NCBI GenBank assembly: GCA_020848035.1
Contig: JADLAX010000090.1
Location: 124,001 to 188,000, forward strand
Origin: Anaerolineae bacterium
GTDB taxonomy: Bacteria > Chloroflexota > Anaerolineae > Promineifilales > Promineifilaceae
DNA length: 64,000 nt
Direction: 5' to 3'
Position numbers and translations under genes: made by a program. Numbering within the stretch: the first letter of the stretch is position 1; each line of letters begins with the position of its first letter. Below are positions 53,301 through 62,871 of this stretch, piece by piece. A model generated the notes under the pieces. It was not told the DNA's origin and did no database searches. It saw nothing but the letters and a program-made list of their open reading frames with translations.

Positions 53301-54674
53301 CACATAGCTGTAGCTGATGCCGATGCGCTGGCTGAGCTGCCAGTCGGCCAGCCCCAGCTCAGCGGGCAGCGTTTGGTTGAGCTCCGCCAGGGCTTCCTGC
53401 ATGGCCAGGGCGGCGCGCACGGCTCGTTCCGCATCATCTTCATGGGCGATGGGCGCGCCAAAGGTCACCAGCACCTTATCGCCGTGATCGTACAGATCGA
53501 TCTTGTTCATGACGCCACCAAACGGCCGTATCGCCTCACTCATGCGCACGTAATACCGGTTCAGGGCATGGACAATTCGCTCTTCATGGCCGCGGCCCAG
53601 GCGATCCACCACGTCACCCAGGCCGTCCACGTTGGCAAAGAGGTTGGCTACCAGCCGGTGTTCACCCTTCAGGCTGGGCGCCCGCGGATCGCTGGCCAGG
53701 CGCGGCAGCAGGCCAGCGGGCAAATACGGGGTAAAGGTCGCCAGCCAGGTGATGTGGCGGCGCAGCGAGGCCAGGTCAGGCGTCAGCGGGTAGATGGTTT
53801 CCTGAGACGGGGTGTCGGTGCGATTGGCCAGCTGGTCGATGTATTCCACCAGCAAAAAGCGCGGATCGTCGGGGAGGGGAACGGCCGTTAGCACCACATC
53901 GGCCCCCACCGCATCATACGTTGCCTGGTCAATGAGCACCTGCCCGGCGGAAGCGGCCGTTTCGACAGCGGCCGTAGCGTTTACGTCCGGGCCAAACAGG
54001 GCATATTCCATGTTTTCCACGGTACCAAGCTGGGCTGCAAAAAAACGGCCGCGCTTCAGACCCACACTCATGCGCAGTGGGAAGGTGCCCTGCGACGTTT
54101 TGGTCTCGGCAAAATCGGCCATCGCCGCCTGCATCTTAACGGCCGCCTGAATGGCCAGCGTGGCGCTGTTTGGCCCTGCGCTGCTCAGTTCGGGGAAGAG
54201 GTCGTGCACATCCTCACCGTCAGGGGCCTGTTCCGTGAAAAGGCCCAGCAGCGCGTCGCCGCCAAAGCGGATGAGCTGGCCCTCGTAGGCGCGCAAAATG
54301 TCCAGCATGGCGTCGAAGTAGCGGTTGACCACATCGGTCACTTCTTCCGCCCCTTCGCGGCCAATCTGGCTGAGCCGCTCCGACATCGCCGTAAAACCGC
54401 TGATGTCGGCAAACAGCAGGGTGCCTTCGACAAATTCGCCATCGGCCTGGCCGGGATGGGGCTGCCGCCGCACCTGGCGCACCAGGGAAGCGGGCAGGTG
54501 CGTGGTTGTAGCTTCCAGCAGGCTGGCCAGATGGTTCACGCAGGCAGACAAAAGCGCGCGTGGCGGATCCTGGGCGGCTTCGGCCAGCGCCTGCATTAAA
54601 TTTGCGGGGAGAAAACGTTGTAGTTGGGTCAGCTCCTCAGACGTCAACCCATTGTTTGTCTCAAATTGGTCCAC
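50382..54674 (-). CDS. Adenylate/guanylate cyclase with two CHD domains, AAA ATPase and TPRs (sAC-like)
   Basis: 1430 aa, GTG start. CHD1 (about 82-245) keeps both metal aspartates (FADISGFT and FGGDALL). CHD2 (about 345-500) has FANVDGL, where the first Asp is Asn, so it is probably degenerate and pairs with CHD1 as in mammalian soluble adenylyl cyclase. An AAA_16-type ATPase follows (VGRAAEQAAL; Walker A GEAGQGKS; Walker B LLIWFDNIHWMD). The C-terminal ~500 residues are TPRs (YNQAVAYNNLGGIAKNRGQS). Soluble; it may make cAMP in response to bound protein or bicarbonate. No cAMP-binding protein gene is adjacent. Confidence 0.9.
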   Translation of the reverse strand: MDQFETNNGLTSEELTQLQRFLPANLMQALAEAAQDPPRALLSACVNHLASLLEATTTHLPASLVRQVRRQPHPGQADGEFVEGTLLFADISGFTAMSERLSQIGREGAEEVTDVVNRYFDAMLDILRAYEGQLIRFGGDALLGLFTEQAPDGEDVHDLFPELSSAGPNSATLAIQAAVKMQAAMADFAETKTSQGTFPLRMSVGLKRGRFFAAQLGTVENMEYALFGPDVNATAAVETAASAGQVLIDQATYDAVGADVVLTAVPLPDDPRFLLVEYIDQLANRTDTPSQETIYPLTPDLASLRRHITWLATFTPYLPAGLLPRLASDPRAPSLKGEHRLVANLFANVDGLGDVVDRLGRGHEERIVHALNRYYVRMSEAIRPFGGVMNKIDLYDHGDKVLVTFGAPIAHEDDAERAVRAALAMQEALAELNQTLPAELGLADWQLSQRIGISYSYVFAGYVGASWRHEYTVMGDEVNLAARLMSAAKEGWVLVNENVRRQTEAVAVLQPEGAVRLKGKSQPVPIFAVAGLRTTPEPSREKQGLQAPLVGRAAEQAALQDAIDQLSFGFGRIVSLIGEAGQGKSRLAYEAQQDEMRWLQVRCLSFMETVSYRPFRELVRQLVGIQPDAEPEQAFEVLVRSLYQSLPAEEATDSLPYLANFLKLPLDEALAQKVRYLDGDALRQHTFIAIRTLLMAQARVRPLLIWFDNIHWMDNASLDLLTFLLPLVEHLPVLFLLLFRPDREKGSWQLRGTLAEAHGLFYNEIRVEGLSREDAQRLLHSLVPIDEWPAGAEALILDRAEGNPLYLEEVLRSLINDGLLTQQENGRWQFSQTVAAITVPETLEGVLLARLDRLEELCRWTAQVASVVGRSFPFDVLEHVTRSRNDQPLDGYVSELQLVEMIREAQRNPERVYSFIHSLLQEVAYNSLAVSSRKTYHRLVAAFLEDGRTSGWGDVDSLPPLIAHHAYMGEDWPRALKYQLMAGQQAQHLSANQDAIGHFLKARHCAVQLDGAATAVARQKIHLALGQLYVGTGQYDQALEHLPVAYELTDSNHDAAGKTAVCRWRARLHELKGEYPQAFTWIEKGLADETQRQTAEYAQILLIAGLIHIRQGQQDEALARCHTALEIAEQLGEVTALARAYNLLGIIALRSDSHEAIERFQQAFALYQQAGDVQGQATSHNLIANAYFNLGHWRKADFHYRQALRIFEQIGDIYNQAVAYNNLGGIAKNRGQSDEALTYYREGLQLAEKIGGSAWMVGVFHMNLGATFVLRQEAPQAYHHLHQSRRQYDQVQSKDFLAETLRYLAEAALLDGDLVQATAWATEGIQVADELEMAAEAACCWCVLGQIALAQDDGATAVTHMRQSVNLLDTLSEEYQLARSRYWLARALLVTGKTAEARQWLAQAQATFTHLDAVLDVTAVQTLQKTYNIT

Positions 54675-55047
54675 GTATGGCTCTCGATTTCGTGTTTACG
54701 GTTTGCTTGAAGGTTTTTACAATATCTATCACGTTGTGCACAACCTTCCAAACAGATTAACGATGATTTGGCCGGGATTCTTACGCAATGTTGTGTAAAA
54801 ACCGTGAATATTTGCGGTTTAGCTCTGAGGGTCAGAATGCCACATAAAGCGTTTGTAAGATTACCGGGAGGTTGATTCGCGGGTATTCGGGTGTTGGCTG
54901 TTGTGTTCCCCACGCCTATTCTTCCAGCGCTCACAATAAAGCAGAAACCTTTCTGTAAGGCTGTCTATGGGGATGTGCGGCCGCTGTAAAGATGCTTACA
55001 GCCGCCTGAACAGTATCGTAAAACCGTGTTTTTCACCTGGAGAAAAT
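54675..55047. other. Divergent intergenic region
   Basis: Separates the cyclase gene from ogt and should hold both promoters. It contains a hairpin GGCCGCTGTAA (54979-54989) / TTACAGCCGCC (54996-55006) with one mismatch, about 40 bases before the ogt start. No RNA gene recognised. Confidence 0.4.
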
Positions 55048-55563
55048 ATGAGAGAACCAATTTTGTTTACGGTGATGGCAAGTTCGTTGGGGGAAATCTT
55101 GCTGGCGGGCACGACAAACGGCCTGACGCATGTTTCTTTTCAGGCAGGCAGCCACCCACTTATGCCCCAACCAAACTGGCGGCGGGACGATGAAGTGTGG
55201 CTAACGGCCGTATCCCAGCTCACCGCCTATTTTGCCGGGGACTTACACACCTTTGACCTGCCTCTTGCCCCACAAGGCACCCCCTTCCAGCAACAGGTTT
55301 GGGCCTATTTGCAGACAATTCCCTACGGCCGTACCACCACCTACGGCTCCATCGCGCACGAATTGGGCAACCCAAAATCGACCCGGGCCGTGGGAGCGGC
55401 CAACGGCCGTAACCCCCTGGCCATCATTGTGCCCTGCCACCGCGTTGTCGGCAGCAATGGCCAGCTGACGGGGTATGCCGGTGGATTGCCGATTAAAGAA
55501 GCGTTATTGGGGTTGGAGCGAAACGGCCGTTTGGGCACGGCCCAGCAGCTTTCTTTTTTCTAA
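55048..55563 (+). CDS. ogt: Methylated-DNA-protein-cysteine methyltransferase
   Basis: 171 aa from ATG at 55048, preceded by TGGAGA. Removes methyl groups from O6-methylguanine. The active-site motif is IVPCHRVVGSNGQLTGYAGG with the acceptor Cys in PCHR. The winged-helix DNA-binding part has GTPFQQQVWAYLQTIPYGRTTTYGSIA. Length is normal for Ogt. Monocistronic; a word repeat follows its stop. Confidence 0.94.
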   Translation: MREPILFTVMASSLGEILLAGTTNGLTHVSFQAGSHPLMPQPNWRRDDEVWLTAVSQLTAYFAGDLHTFDLPLAPQGTPFQQQVWAYLQTIPYGRTTTYGSIAHELGNPKSTRAVGAANGRNPLAIIVPCHRVVGSNGQLTGYAGGLPIKEALLGLERNGRLGTAQQLSFF

Positions 55564-55634
55564 CCGCAGAGGGCACCGAGATCGCAAAGTTTTTCTTTGT
55601 CCTCTGCGTCCTCCGCGCTCTCCGCGGTTAAGCT
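55562..55634. repeat. CGCAGAG word repeat after ogt
   Basis: AACCGCAGAGGGCACCGAGA at the left, and GTCCTCTGCGTCCTCCGCGC plus TCTCCGCGGTT at the right, imperfectly inverted. Confidence 0.75.
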
Positions 55635-55635
55635 T

Positions 55636-56439
55636 TTATTCTTTGAAGTTTTCGGCCAGGAAGTCGAGGGTTTGCTGCCAGGCCTGGCCCGCCGTACCCG
55701 GTTCGTCAAAATTCTCTTCCGTCAGGAAAGCGTGGCCTACACCGGGGTAAATGGTGATCTGGTTAGGGATTTCCAGGCTGTTGAGCGCGGCTTCAAACTC
55801 CAGCACATCGGCGGTGGGGATGGAAGCATCTTCTTCGCCAAACACGCCCAAAACGCCCTGGCCTTCGGTTAACGGCCGTAACAAAGCCGGGTCCGTCACC
55901 ACTGCGCCATAATACAAAATGGTCAGCGCGATGTTCTCCGATTGGCGCATGCCCAATTGCAGCGAATGCCCGCCGCCAAAACAAAAGCCCATCGAGGCCA
56001 GCCGCTCGCTGTCCACCGAATCCAGGCTCATCAGGTAGGCCAGCGCCGCGTCCACATCGTTGAACACCTGCTCTTCTGGCGTGGAGAGGCGCAGGTAGAG
56101 CGCCCGCGGCACCTGGTTGGTCACTTCGCCGCGATAGGCGTCGGCGGCCAGCACCACGTATCCTTCAGCAGCCAGGGCATCAGCCAAAACGGTCATGCCT
56201 TCGTTGAAGCCCCACCATTCGTGGATCAGCAGCACGCCGGGGTAGACGCCCGGCTCCTCCGGCTGGGCCAGGTAGCCGCGCAGTTCGGTGCCGTTGGCAT
56301 CGGTAAAGGTCACATTGGTCCATTGGGCCGATGATGCGCCAAACCAGCCTTCGTACAAAATGACGCCACCTGCGTAGAGGAAGATGAGGAAGAGAACGGC
56401 CGTAAATCCCCAAAAAATTCGTTTAAGCCACTTCTTCAC
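55636..56439 (-). CDS. Dienelactone-hydrolase-family protein, membrane-anchored
   Basis: 267 aa. One N-terminal hydrophobic helix (about 10-30) without a clear cleavage site, then an alpha/beta hydrolase of dienelactone-hydrolase type. The nucleophile is Cys153 in GFCFGGGHS, the acid Asp is in GEEDASIP, and His is in GVGHAF. HEWWGFNEGM near the N-terminal strand is typical of the family. It acts outside the membrane on an unknown ester or lactone. Confidence 0.9.
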   Translation of the reverse strand: MKKWLKRIFWGFTAVLFLIFLYAGGVILYEGWFGASSAQWTNVTFTDANGTELRGYLAQPEEPGVYPGVLLIHEWWGFNEGMTVLADALAAEGYVVLAADAYRGEVTNQVPRALYLRLSTPEEQVFNDVDAALAYLMSLDSVDSERLASMGFCFGGGHSLQLGMRQSENIALTILYYGAVVTDPALLRPLTEGQGVLGVFGEEDASIPTADVLEFEAALNSLEIPNQITIYPGVGHAFLTEENFDEPGTAGQAWQQTLDFLAENFKE

Positions 56440-56449
56440 AACGGTTTTC

Positions 56450-56550
56450 CTCTTTTGCCACAGAGAACACAGAGAAAGGAGCGAAACATCCTGCTAAATC
56501 TGCGCAAGGAGCGTGCGCAAGCTGCGCCATCTGCTCTATCCGCGGCTAAA
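56450..56550. repeat. CACAGAG / CTGCGC word repeat
   Basis: GCCACAGAGAACACAGAGAA followed by CTGCGCAAGGAGCGTGCGCA and ATCTGCTCTATCCGCGGC. Intergenic, same general family as 7217 and 55562. Confidence 0.6.
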
Positions 56551-57744
56551 TTAAGACAAGTTTGAGATAATTTCAACCGCACCCAGATAAGTGCCCAGAA
56601 CGCTGCCCAGGCTGGTGAGAATGAACACCAGCAGCACGCGCAGCAGCTTGTTTTTCCACCACATGCGCCAATGGCTGATGTCATCCCCCACCGTCTGGAA
56701 CTCGCGCACGACGGGTGGCGCATAATACGCCTGCACAAAAGCCGCCACGTAGCCGGCACCAATCACTGGCGTCAGGCTGGTGAACGGCGCGCCAAAAAAA
56801 GCCGCCGCAATGGTAACCGGATGCCCCCAGGCAATCACCCCACCGATGGCGCTGGGAATGCCGTTCACCAAAAACCAGTACAGCATATTGTCGCCCGCCG
56901 CCGACGCGCCCTGGGTAAAGCCAATGTACACAATCATGCCAACAATAATGGCCGGAATGCCCCAGCCGATAATTTTGCCTACTGGCGAGGGCGGCGGCAC
57001 CTGTTCAATCAGGCTCAAATCTTCCTGGCGATTTTCCAGCAGGGCCCGTTTGATGCCGCTTAAATGGCCCGCGCCGACCACAGCCACCACCTTGTCGCCG
57101 ACTGCGTCGCGGGTTTTTTGGGCAATGTAGGTATCCCGTTCGTCGATGAGCACGCCCTTGAGCACGGGCATGAACTCACCCAACTCGTTCATCAGCTCCG
57201 TCAACACGTCCGACTGGCGAATCTCGCTGAGCATCTCCTCGGAGATTTCCTCACCTTCGACGGCCCCCACAAAACCGGAACTGAGCAGCTTCATCTTTTC
57301 CCAGAAACTCATGCTGTTCCAGGCGCGGCGCAGGGTTATGCGCACGTCTCGATCTACGAGGGCCAGGGGGATACCCAACTCTTGCGCCACCCGGGTTGCC
57401 TCCAGCAGTTCGGTGCCAGGGGCGACGCCCAGCTTCTGGCCCAGCCGCCGCTGGTAAGAGGCCAGCAGCAGGTTGATAAGCAAAGTCATCAGCTGCTGCT
57501 GGCGAATAATTTGCTTGAGATCAAGATTTTCCCACTTGGTTTTGTCCGACAGGGTTTTGTAGCGCTGGTCATCTAGCTCAACGCACACCACGTCGGGCCG
57601 CTCTTGTTCAATGACGGCGCGCACCAGGTCGGTTGATTCTTGGGAAATATGCGCCGTGCCAATGAGGATAAATTCACGGCCGTTTACCGGCACAATTTCC
57701 ACATCAGACGGGTAGTTGCGTTCGAGGATCGGGTTGTTCTCCAT
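56551..57744 (-). CDS. TraB family protein
   Basis: 397 aa. N-terminal TraB/GumN-like domain with FILIGTAHISQES, VVCVELDDQRYKTL, RDVRITLRRAW, and DERDTYIAQK followed by VAVVGAGHLSGI. The C-terminal part has about four hydrophobic segments (IIGWGIPAIIVGMIVYIGF and others). TraB was named for pheromone shutdown in enterococci; the conserved GTAH, Glu, Arg and GxGH residues suggest a metal-dependent peptidase of the EreA/ChaN-like superfamily. The gene overlaps the end of the ABC exporter gene by 41 bases, so the two are coupled. Confidence 0.88.
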   Translation of the reverse strand: MENNPILERNYPSDVEIVPVNGREFILIGTAHISQESTDLVRAVIEQERPDVVCVELDDQRYKTLSDKTKWENLDLKQIIRQQQLMTLLINLLLASYQRRLGQKLGVAPGTELLEATRVAQELGIPLALVDRDVRITLRRAWNSMSFWEKMKLLSSGFVGAVEGEEISEEMLSEIRQSDVLTELMNELGEFMPVLKGVLIDERDTYIAQKTRDAVGDKVVAVVGAGHLSGIKRALLENRQEDLSLIEQVPPPSPVGKIIGWGIPAIIVGMIVYIGFTQGASAAGDNMLYWFLVNGIPSAIGGVIAWGHPVTIAAAFFGAPFTSLTPVIGAGYVAAFVQAYYAPPVVREFQTVGDDISHWRMWWKNKLLRVLLVFILTSLGSVLGTYLGAVEIISNLS

Positions 57745-59563
57745 TCAAAAGTCCATTTGTTGCAAATTGCATGTGGTATAAGCGGTAATACAGGCCAGTG
57801 GGATTTTGCAGCAGCTCGCTGTGCGTGCCCTGCTCCACCACGCGCCCCTGGTCCAGCACCAGCACCCAGTTGGCGTTAATCACAGTGCTCAGGCGATGGG
57901 CAATGACGAAGGAGGTACGGCCGTTCATCAACCGCTCCAACGCCTCCTGCACCAGGCTCTCACTTTCACTGTCCAGCGAAGAGGTGGCCTCGTCCAAAAT
58001 CAGAATGCGCGGGTCTTTCAGGATGGCCCGGGCAATGGCCACCCGCTGCCGCTGGCCGCCGCTCAGCTTCACACCCCGCTCACCCACCATCGTCTGGTAA
58101 CCGTCGGGCAGGTCGCGCAGAATAAAGTCGTGGGCATTGGCGGCCCGGGCCGCCGCTTCAATTTCCGCCTGGGTCGCCTCCAGCTTGCCGTAGCGAATAT
58201 TTTCCAGCACCGTGTCGGAAAACAGGATGGTCTCCTGTGGCACAATGCCAATTTGCTGGCGCAGGCTGGCCACGGTCACGTCGCGAATATCACAATTGTC
58301 AATGAGGATACGGCCGTTCCCCACATCATAAAAACGAGGAATGAGGTTCACCAGCGTGCTTTTGCCCGCGCCGCTCGGCCCCACCAGGGCCACCACCTGC
58401 CCCGGTTCAGCCACAAACGACACCTGCTTCAGCAAGGGCACAGAGGTGATGTAGTCAAAATCCACCGTGTCAAATTCCACCCGGCCCGTGACCGACGGCA
58501 GGGTTGTCGCCCCAGGCCGATCGGCAATGTCCGGCGGCGTATCCAGCAGCTCAAACAGCCGATCTGTCGCCCCCAGCGCCGACTGAAACTGGGCATACAG
58601 CCCCGCCAGCGAGGCAATCGGCGTGGCCACCATCAACGTGTACACCAGGTAGGCCACCAGCCCACCGGCCGACAGTCGCCCTTCGATCACCTCAAAACTA
58701 CCAAACCAGAGCGTGATCGTAATCGAAGCAAAAGCCATAAAACCGATAATTGGCCCCAACACCGCGCCAATTTTGGCCCGCTGCATCGCGGCGACAAACG
58801 TCTCATTCACCCGCGCCGAAAAACGGCCGATCTCATGCGGCTCGCGTACAAACGACTTCACAATGCGAATGCCGCTGACCGTTTCTTCCACCACGTTAGC
58901 CGCCTCAGCCAGCGCGTCCTGCACCGCCTTAGCTGCGGTGCGAATTTTTCGCCCCAAAAACACCATCGTCAGCGAAATGATGGGAATGCCGGTGAGAATA
59001 ACCAGCGTCAGCCGCCAGTTGAGCCAAAAAAGCAAAACGGCCGCTCCCACCAGCGTCACCGCCTGCCGCAGCAGCGCCACCAGGTTACCCGTCACCGCAC
59101 CTTGCAGCAGCGACACATCGTTGGTCAGCCGCGACACCACCTCGCCCGTGCGATGATCGGCAAAATATTTCAGCGACAACGACTGCAAATGGCTGTAAAT
59201 CTGCACCCGAATCGTGGCAATCACCCGCTCGCCCACGTAGGCCAGCGACAGCTGATGGCCAAAGCTGAACAGCGCCTGCACAATAAAGACCACAAAGAGG
59301 CCAATCGCCAGCTGGTTCAGCCGGGCCAGGTTTTTGTCAATGAGCACCACGTCAACCAGATTTTGCACCACCAGCGGCAAAATCAGCCCCAGCACGGTGC
59401 TAAACAGCAGCAGGGTAATGGAAAAGATCATCTGGCGGCGATACGGCCGTACATACTGGAGAAGACGGCCGTAAGTGTGCAAACTTTCCCGACTCAGCCG
59501 GGCTGTCTTGGCATCTGGATCAGATTCGTACTGCCGCCCCATGCGGCGAAACCGTGCAGTCAT
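57704..59563 (-). CDS. ABC exporter (MsbA/MDR type), fused membrane and ATPase domains
   Basis: 619 aa from ATG at 59563. Six-helix type IV exporter domain (about 45-335) with the coupling helix region LKYFADHRTGEVVSRLTNDV, then an ATPase with Walker A GPSGAGKST, signature KLSGGQRQRVAIARAI, Walker B ILILDEATSSLD and the H-loop IAHRLST. A half-transporter that should work as a homodimer for lipid or drug export. Its 3' end overlaps the TraB gene. Confidence 0.94.
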   Translation of the reverse strand: MTARFRRMGRQYESDPDAKTARLSRESLHTYGRLLQYVRPYRRQMIFSITLLLFSTVLGLILPLVVQNLVDVVLIDKNLARLNQLAIGLFVVFIVQALFSFGHQLSLAYVGERVIATIRVQIYSHLQSLSLKYFADHRTGEVVSRLTNDVSLLQGAVTGNLVALLRQAVTLVGAAVLLFWLNWRLTLVILTGIPIISLTMVFLGRKIRTAAKAVQDALAEAANVVEETVSGIRIVKSFVREPHEIGRFSARVNETFVAAMQRAKIGAVLGPIIGFMAFASITITLWFGSFEVIEGRLSAGGLVAYLVYTLMVATPIASLAGLYAQFQSALGATDRLFELLDTPPDIADRPGATTLPSVTGRVEFDTVDFDYITSVPLLKQVSFVAEPGQVVALVGPSGAGKSTLVNLIPRFYDVGNGRILIDNCDIRDVTVASLRQQIGIVPQETILFSDTVLENIRYGKLEATQAEIEAAARAANAHDFILRDLPDGYQTMVGERGVKLSGGQRQRVAIARAILKDPRILILDEATSSLDSESESLVQEALERLMNGRTSFVIAHRLSTVINANWVLVLDQGRVVEQGTHSELLQNPTGLYYRLYHMQFATNGLLNGEQPDPRTQLPV

Positions 59564-59631
59564 AACCGTATTATCCCGCAAAAGTGCAAATTGAGTGAAT
59601 GGTCACTGGATCAGCCGTCTATCGGGTCAAA

Positions 59632-59665
59632 TAAAAAGCCTCCTCACCCATGTAGTGAGGAGGCT
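59632..59665 (-). terminator. Intrinsic terminator after ftsH
   Basis: On the minus strand AGCCTCCTCAC / GTGAGGAGGCT with a 7-base loop, followed by TTTTTAT. Confidence 0.88.
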
Positions 59666-59692
59666 GTGGCCTCAAAATCAAACGAACAAAAC

Positions 59693-61639
59693 TTAGTCAG
59701 ATGCCGAAGTGGCTTCTTCAACCAGCGCTTCCGTCAATTCCTCCGGATCCGCCTTGCCATTTTCCGAACGCACCGCCAACGTTTCATTCATCAGCTTCTC
59801 AAACGCGCTGCGATCCATCGTCTCCACTTCCATCAGCGCCTTGGCCAGCACCACCATCTTGTTGTGATTGTCCTCAATGATTTGTCTGGCGCGTTTGTAA
59901 TTGCGATCCAGAATGACGCGCACTTCTTCATCAATTGCCTTGGCCGCTTCTTCGCTGTAGTCACGCCCCATACCAAAGCCATAGTCACGCCCCACAAACG
60001 GGCTGCTGCCCTGGTCGCCATAAGTCGGCAAACCCAGCGACGAAGACATGCCATAGCTCATCACCATCGCCTTAGCCATGCGGGTGGACTGCTGCAAATC
60101 CGAAGCCGCGCCCGTCGTGATCTGGCCGAAGAACACCTCTTCCGCCGCACGGCCGCCCATCGCCATTGCAATCTGGTCCTCAAACTTGTCGCGGGTATAC
60201 ACCATGCGCTCTTCACGCAGTGGCAGTACGTACCCACCGGCCCGGCCACGCGGCACAATCGTAATTTTCTGAATGGGATCCGTGTTGGCCAGATGGAAAC
60301 TAACCACCGCGTGACCCGCTTCATGATAAGCCACCGTCTCTTTGTCTTCCTGGCTCATCACGTGGCTCTTCTTTTCGGGTCCCAGAGCAATGCGGTCAAA
60401 GGCGTCCTGAAACTCCAGGTTGCCAATCGTCCGCTGGTCGCGCCGGGCGGCAAAAATCGCGGCTTCGTTCAGCAGGTTCTCCAGATCCGCGCCGGAAAAA
60501 CCGGCCGTCAGCTTGGCAAACTCTTTCAGCTCCACTTCTTTACTGATCGGTTTACCGCGAGCGTGCACTTCCAAAATCTTCTCCCGGCCGCGCACGTCCG
60601 GTAGATCTACATACACCTTGCGGTCAAACCGACCGGGGCGCAGCAGCGCCGGGTCCAAAATGTCTGCCCGGTTGGTGGCGGCCATCACAATCACGTTGGT
60701 GTCATTGTCAAAGCCATCCATCTCCACCAGGATCTGGTTGAGGGTTTGCTCACGCTCATCGTGGCCACCGCCCAGGCCCGCGCCACGCTGGCGGCCTACG
60801 GCGTCAATTTCGTCCACAAACACAATCGACGGGGCCGACTGCTTGGCCTTCTCGAACAAATCGCGCACGCGGCTGGCACCCACACCGACAAACATCTCCA
60901 CAAATTCAGAACCGGAGATGTGGAAAAACGGTACCCCGGCTTCCCCAGCTACGGCGCGGGCCAGCAGCGTTTTACCCGTTCCGGGCGGGCCAACCATCAG
61001 CACACCCTTGGGAATACGCGCCCCAACCTGCACAAATTTTTCTGGTTCGCGGAGGAACTGCACCACTTCGGCCAGCTCCATCTTGGCCTCATCCACACCG
61101 GCCACATCGTCAAAAGTTACCGTGGGCCGGTCAGCGTCGCTGAGATTTTTGGCCCGGCTACGGCCGAATCCAAAAATGCTGTTGCCACCGCCACCCTGCA
61201 TCTGCCGGAAGCCCCGGCTGAAAATCCAGATCAGCAGCAAAACCGGGCCAATTGTGAACAAAATGCTCACAATGTTGTTGCGCAAAGACAGGTTGCGTAC
61301 CTGCACCTCAACCCCCAGTTCATCCAAAGCGGCATTGCTGAGGCCATTAAAATTAAGCACATCCTCCAGCGAGCTCTGGCTGTCTTTGGTGGTCACACCC
61401 ACCGTCACGGCCTCGCCAGTGGCATCCACGCGGTACGCCTCCAGGGTGTCCCCGTTCAGCTCAATCACGTCCACTTCACCGCTGTTCACCAGGGAGAAAA
61501 ACTGCTGCTGGCTGATTTCTTCCGGGCCGCTCAAACGGCCGCTAAACAGCAGCTGCAGCCCCACAATGACGGCAAAAATTGTAATAATCCACACCCAGGT
61601 TGGCACCGATGGGCGGTTGTCATTTGGTTGCTCATCCAT
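59693..61639 (-). CDS. ftsH: ATP-dependent zinc metalloprotease FtsH
   Basis: 648 aa membrane protease. Two membrane segments (about 13-33 and 120-142) flank an extracytoplasmic domain; the AAA domain has [17 protein letters not shown] (about 216), Walker [16 protein letters not shown] and the SRH region [19 protein letters not shown]. The M41 protease domain has the zinc site HEAGH from His439 and the third ligand in TGAASDLQQ. Degrades membrane and short-lived cytoplasmic proteins. The length is normal, with an acidic C-terminus. Confidence 0.97.
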   Translation of the reverse strand: MDEQPNDNRPSVPTWVWIITIFAVIVGLQLLFSGRLSGPEEISQQQFFSLVNSGEVDVIELNGDTLEAYRVDATGEAVTVGVTTKDSQSSLEDVLNFNGLSNAALDELGVEVQVRNLSLRNNIVSILFTIGPVLLLIWIFSRGFRQMQGGGGNSIFGFGRSRAKNLSDADRPTVTFDDVAGVDEAKMELAEVVQFLREPEKFVQVGARIPKGVLMVGPPGTGKTLLARAVAGEAGVPFFHISGSEFVEMFVGVGASRVRDLFEKAKQSAPSIVFVDEIDAVGRQRGAGLGGGHDEREQTLNQILVEMDGFDNDTNVIVMAATNRADILDPALLRPGRFDRKVYVDLPDVRGREKILEVHARGKPISKEVELKEFAKLTAGFSGADLENLLNEAAIFAARRDQRTIGNLEFQDAFDRIALGPEKKSHVMSQEDKETVAYHEAGHAVVSFHLANTDPIQKITIVPRGRAGGYVLPLREERMVYTRDKFEDQIAMAMGGRAAEEVFFGQITTGAASDLQQSTRMAKAMVMSYGMSSSLGLPTYGDQGSSPFVGRDYGFGMGRDYSEEAAKAIDEEVRVILDRNYKRARQIIEDNHNKMVVLAKALMEVETMDRSAFEKLMNETLAVRSENGKADPEELTEALVEEATSASD

Positions 61640-61820
61640 AATATTGTCTCTCTAGATTAAATTTGGGAATCTTTCCCCTCTCATAAGTTTCACGAATTTT
61701 CCGGGCTGTTTTGTCAGGCAACAGAGGAAAATATCGAACCATTGTACGACTAAACCAGAGGGGATTCAAGCGCAACACCAACGCAAGAACGCAAATATCC
61801 CCAACCCCCTCTTCTGTTTG

Positions 61821-62462
61821 TTACCATTCGGGCGGCAATGGCGGATGCACCGGCTCGCGCCGCACCGGGATAGGTACCGGCAATGGCGTCGGTTCTGGTT
61901 CCAGCACAAAAGCATCCATCATGTTAACCAGAATACCACGCAGATTACGCCGGGCGTACTGCAAACGCTTCTTCACCGTGGTGAGCGGTAGCTCTAGCAA
62001 GCGGGCGATTTCCTTTTGTGAATAGCCATTAAGGTAAAACAGCTTCGTCACAATTTGCTCGTTTTCGGGCAGGGCCTGTACGGCCGTCATCACCCGCTCC
62101 TTCATTTCTTCATTTTCAACCAGGGCCAGTGGGCCGGGTTCCTGCGCCGCCAGCTCCAGATCAACCACCTGGGTAGACGGCCGTGCCGCGCGCAGCAGGC
62201 GATACGCCTGGCTCAGCACAATTTGCTTAAACCAACCGGCAAACGCTTTAGGCTCCTCCAGCTGGTGCAGCATCTGGTAAGCCACCACAAACGCTTCCTG
62301 CGTCGCATCCTGCGCCAGATCACCATCGTGCAGGCGCGTAAAGGCCCAGCGGTACGCCACTTCATAAAATTCACCGACCAGCATGGCAAACGCTTGCTGG
62401 CGTTCATCTTTTGACAGTCTGCCATTCCTGGCATTGGTTACTAGCTGTTCTAACTCAGGCAT
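61821..62462 (-). CDS. ECF-type RNA polymerase sigma factor
   Basis: 213 aa from ATG at 62462 with GGAG upstream. Sigma region 2 (EFYEVAYRWAFTRLHDGDLA, then QDATQEAFVVAYQML) and region 4 (VQALPENEQIVTKLFYLNGY, then SQKEIARLLELPLTTVKKRL) are clear. An extra Pro-rich tail of about 30 residues (PEPTPLPVPIPVRREP) follows region 4. No anti-sigma factor gene is adjacent within the window. It is divergent from the amidase gene. Confidence 0.9.
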   Translation of the reverse strand: MPELEQLVTNARNGRLSKDERQQAFAMLVGEFYEVAYRWAFTRLHDGDLAQDATQEAFVVAYQMLHQLEEPKAFAGWFKQIVLSQAYRLLRAARPSTQVVDLELAAQEPGPLALVENEEMKERVMTAVQALPENEQIVTKLFYLNGYSQKEIARLLELPLTTVKKRLQYARRNLRGILVNMMDAFVLEPEPTPLPVPIPVRREPVHPPLPPEW

Positions 62463-62871
62463 AATGCACTCCAACGGCCGTTGCTCAACTCACTGCGACA
62501 AACATCCTGCGTTACTTAGATCAACTCTTCGGAAGAAACCTTACCTGCTTCAGCGAGTCAGCTACTTTATAGAGCCATATTGTAACAAAAAGGTGACAGA
62601 TTCATCTTCTTTTTAGCAACATCACTTCCAGATCGCATCTTTCTCTCATCCCTGGCTTAGCCCCACACCTCTTCCATTTACAGCCAGCAGCCTTAACCTT
62701 TGGCGAAATCATTCATGCACTTCTCCAGGCGAGCGGAAATCTCTCATTTTCCTCTTGGCCACTTTCGTGTAAAATATAGACATAAGATCAGCAACAACAA
62801 CTCCTTGGCTGTTGTTCAGGACCTGAACGGTGGGCGCAATTAAACCAATCAGGTCACGCAAAGCAATCCGT
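62463..62871. other. Divergent intergenic region
   Basis: AT-richer gap between the sigma factor and amidase genes. It should contain two promoters; the ACGGCCGT octamer occurs at about 62474. No hairpin or RNA gene recognised. Confidence 0.4.

Noticed and set aside
57806-60604. 932-residue open frame on the plus strand
   Set aside because: It lies fully antisense to the ABC exporter and ftsH genes, is rich in His/Arg/Gln and has no recognisable domain. It is a shadow of GC-rich genes on the other strand.
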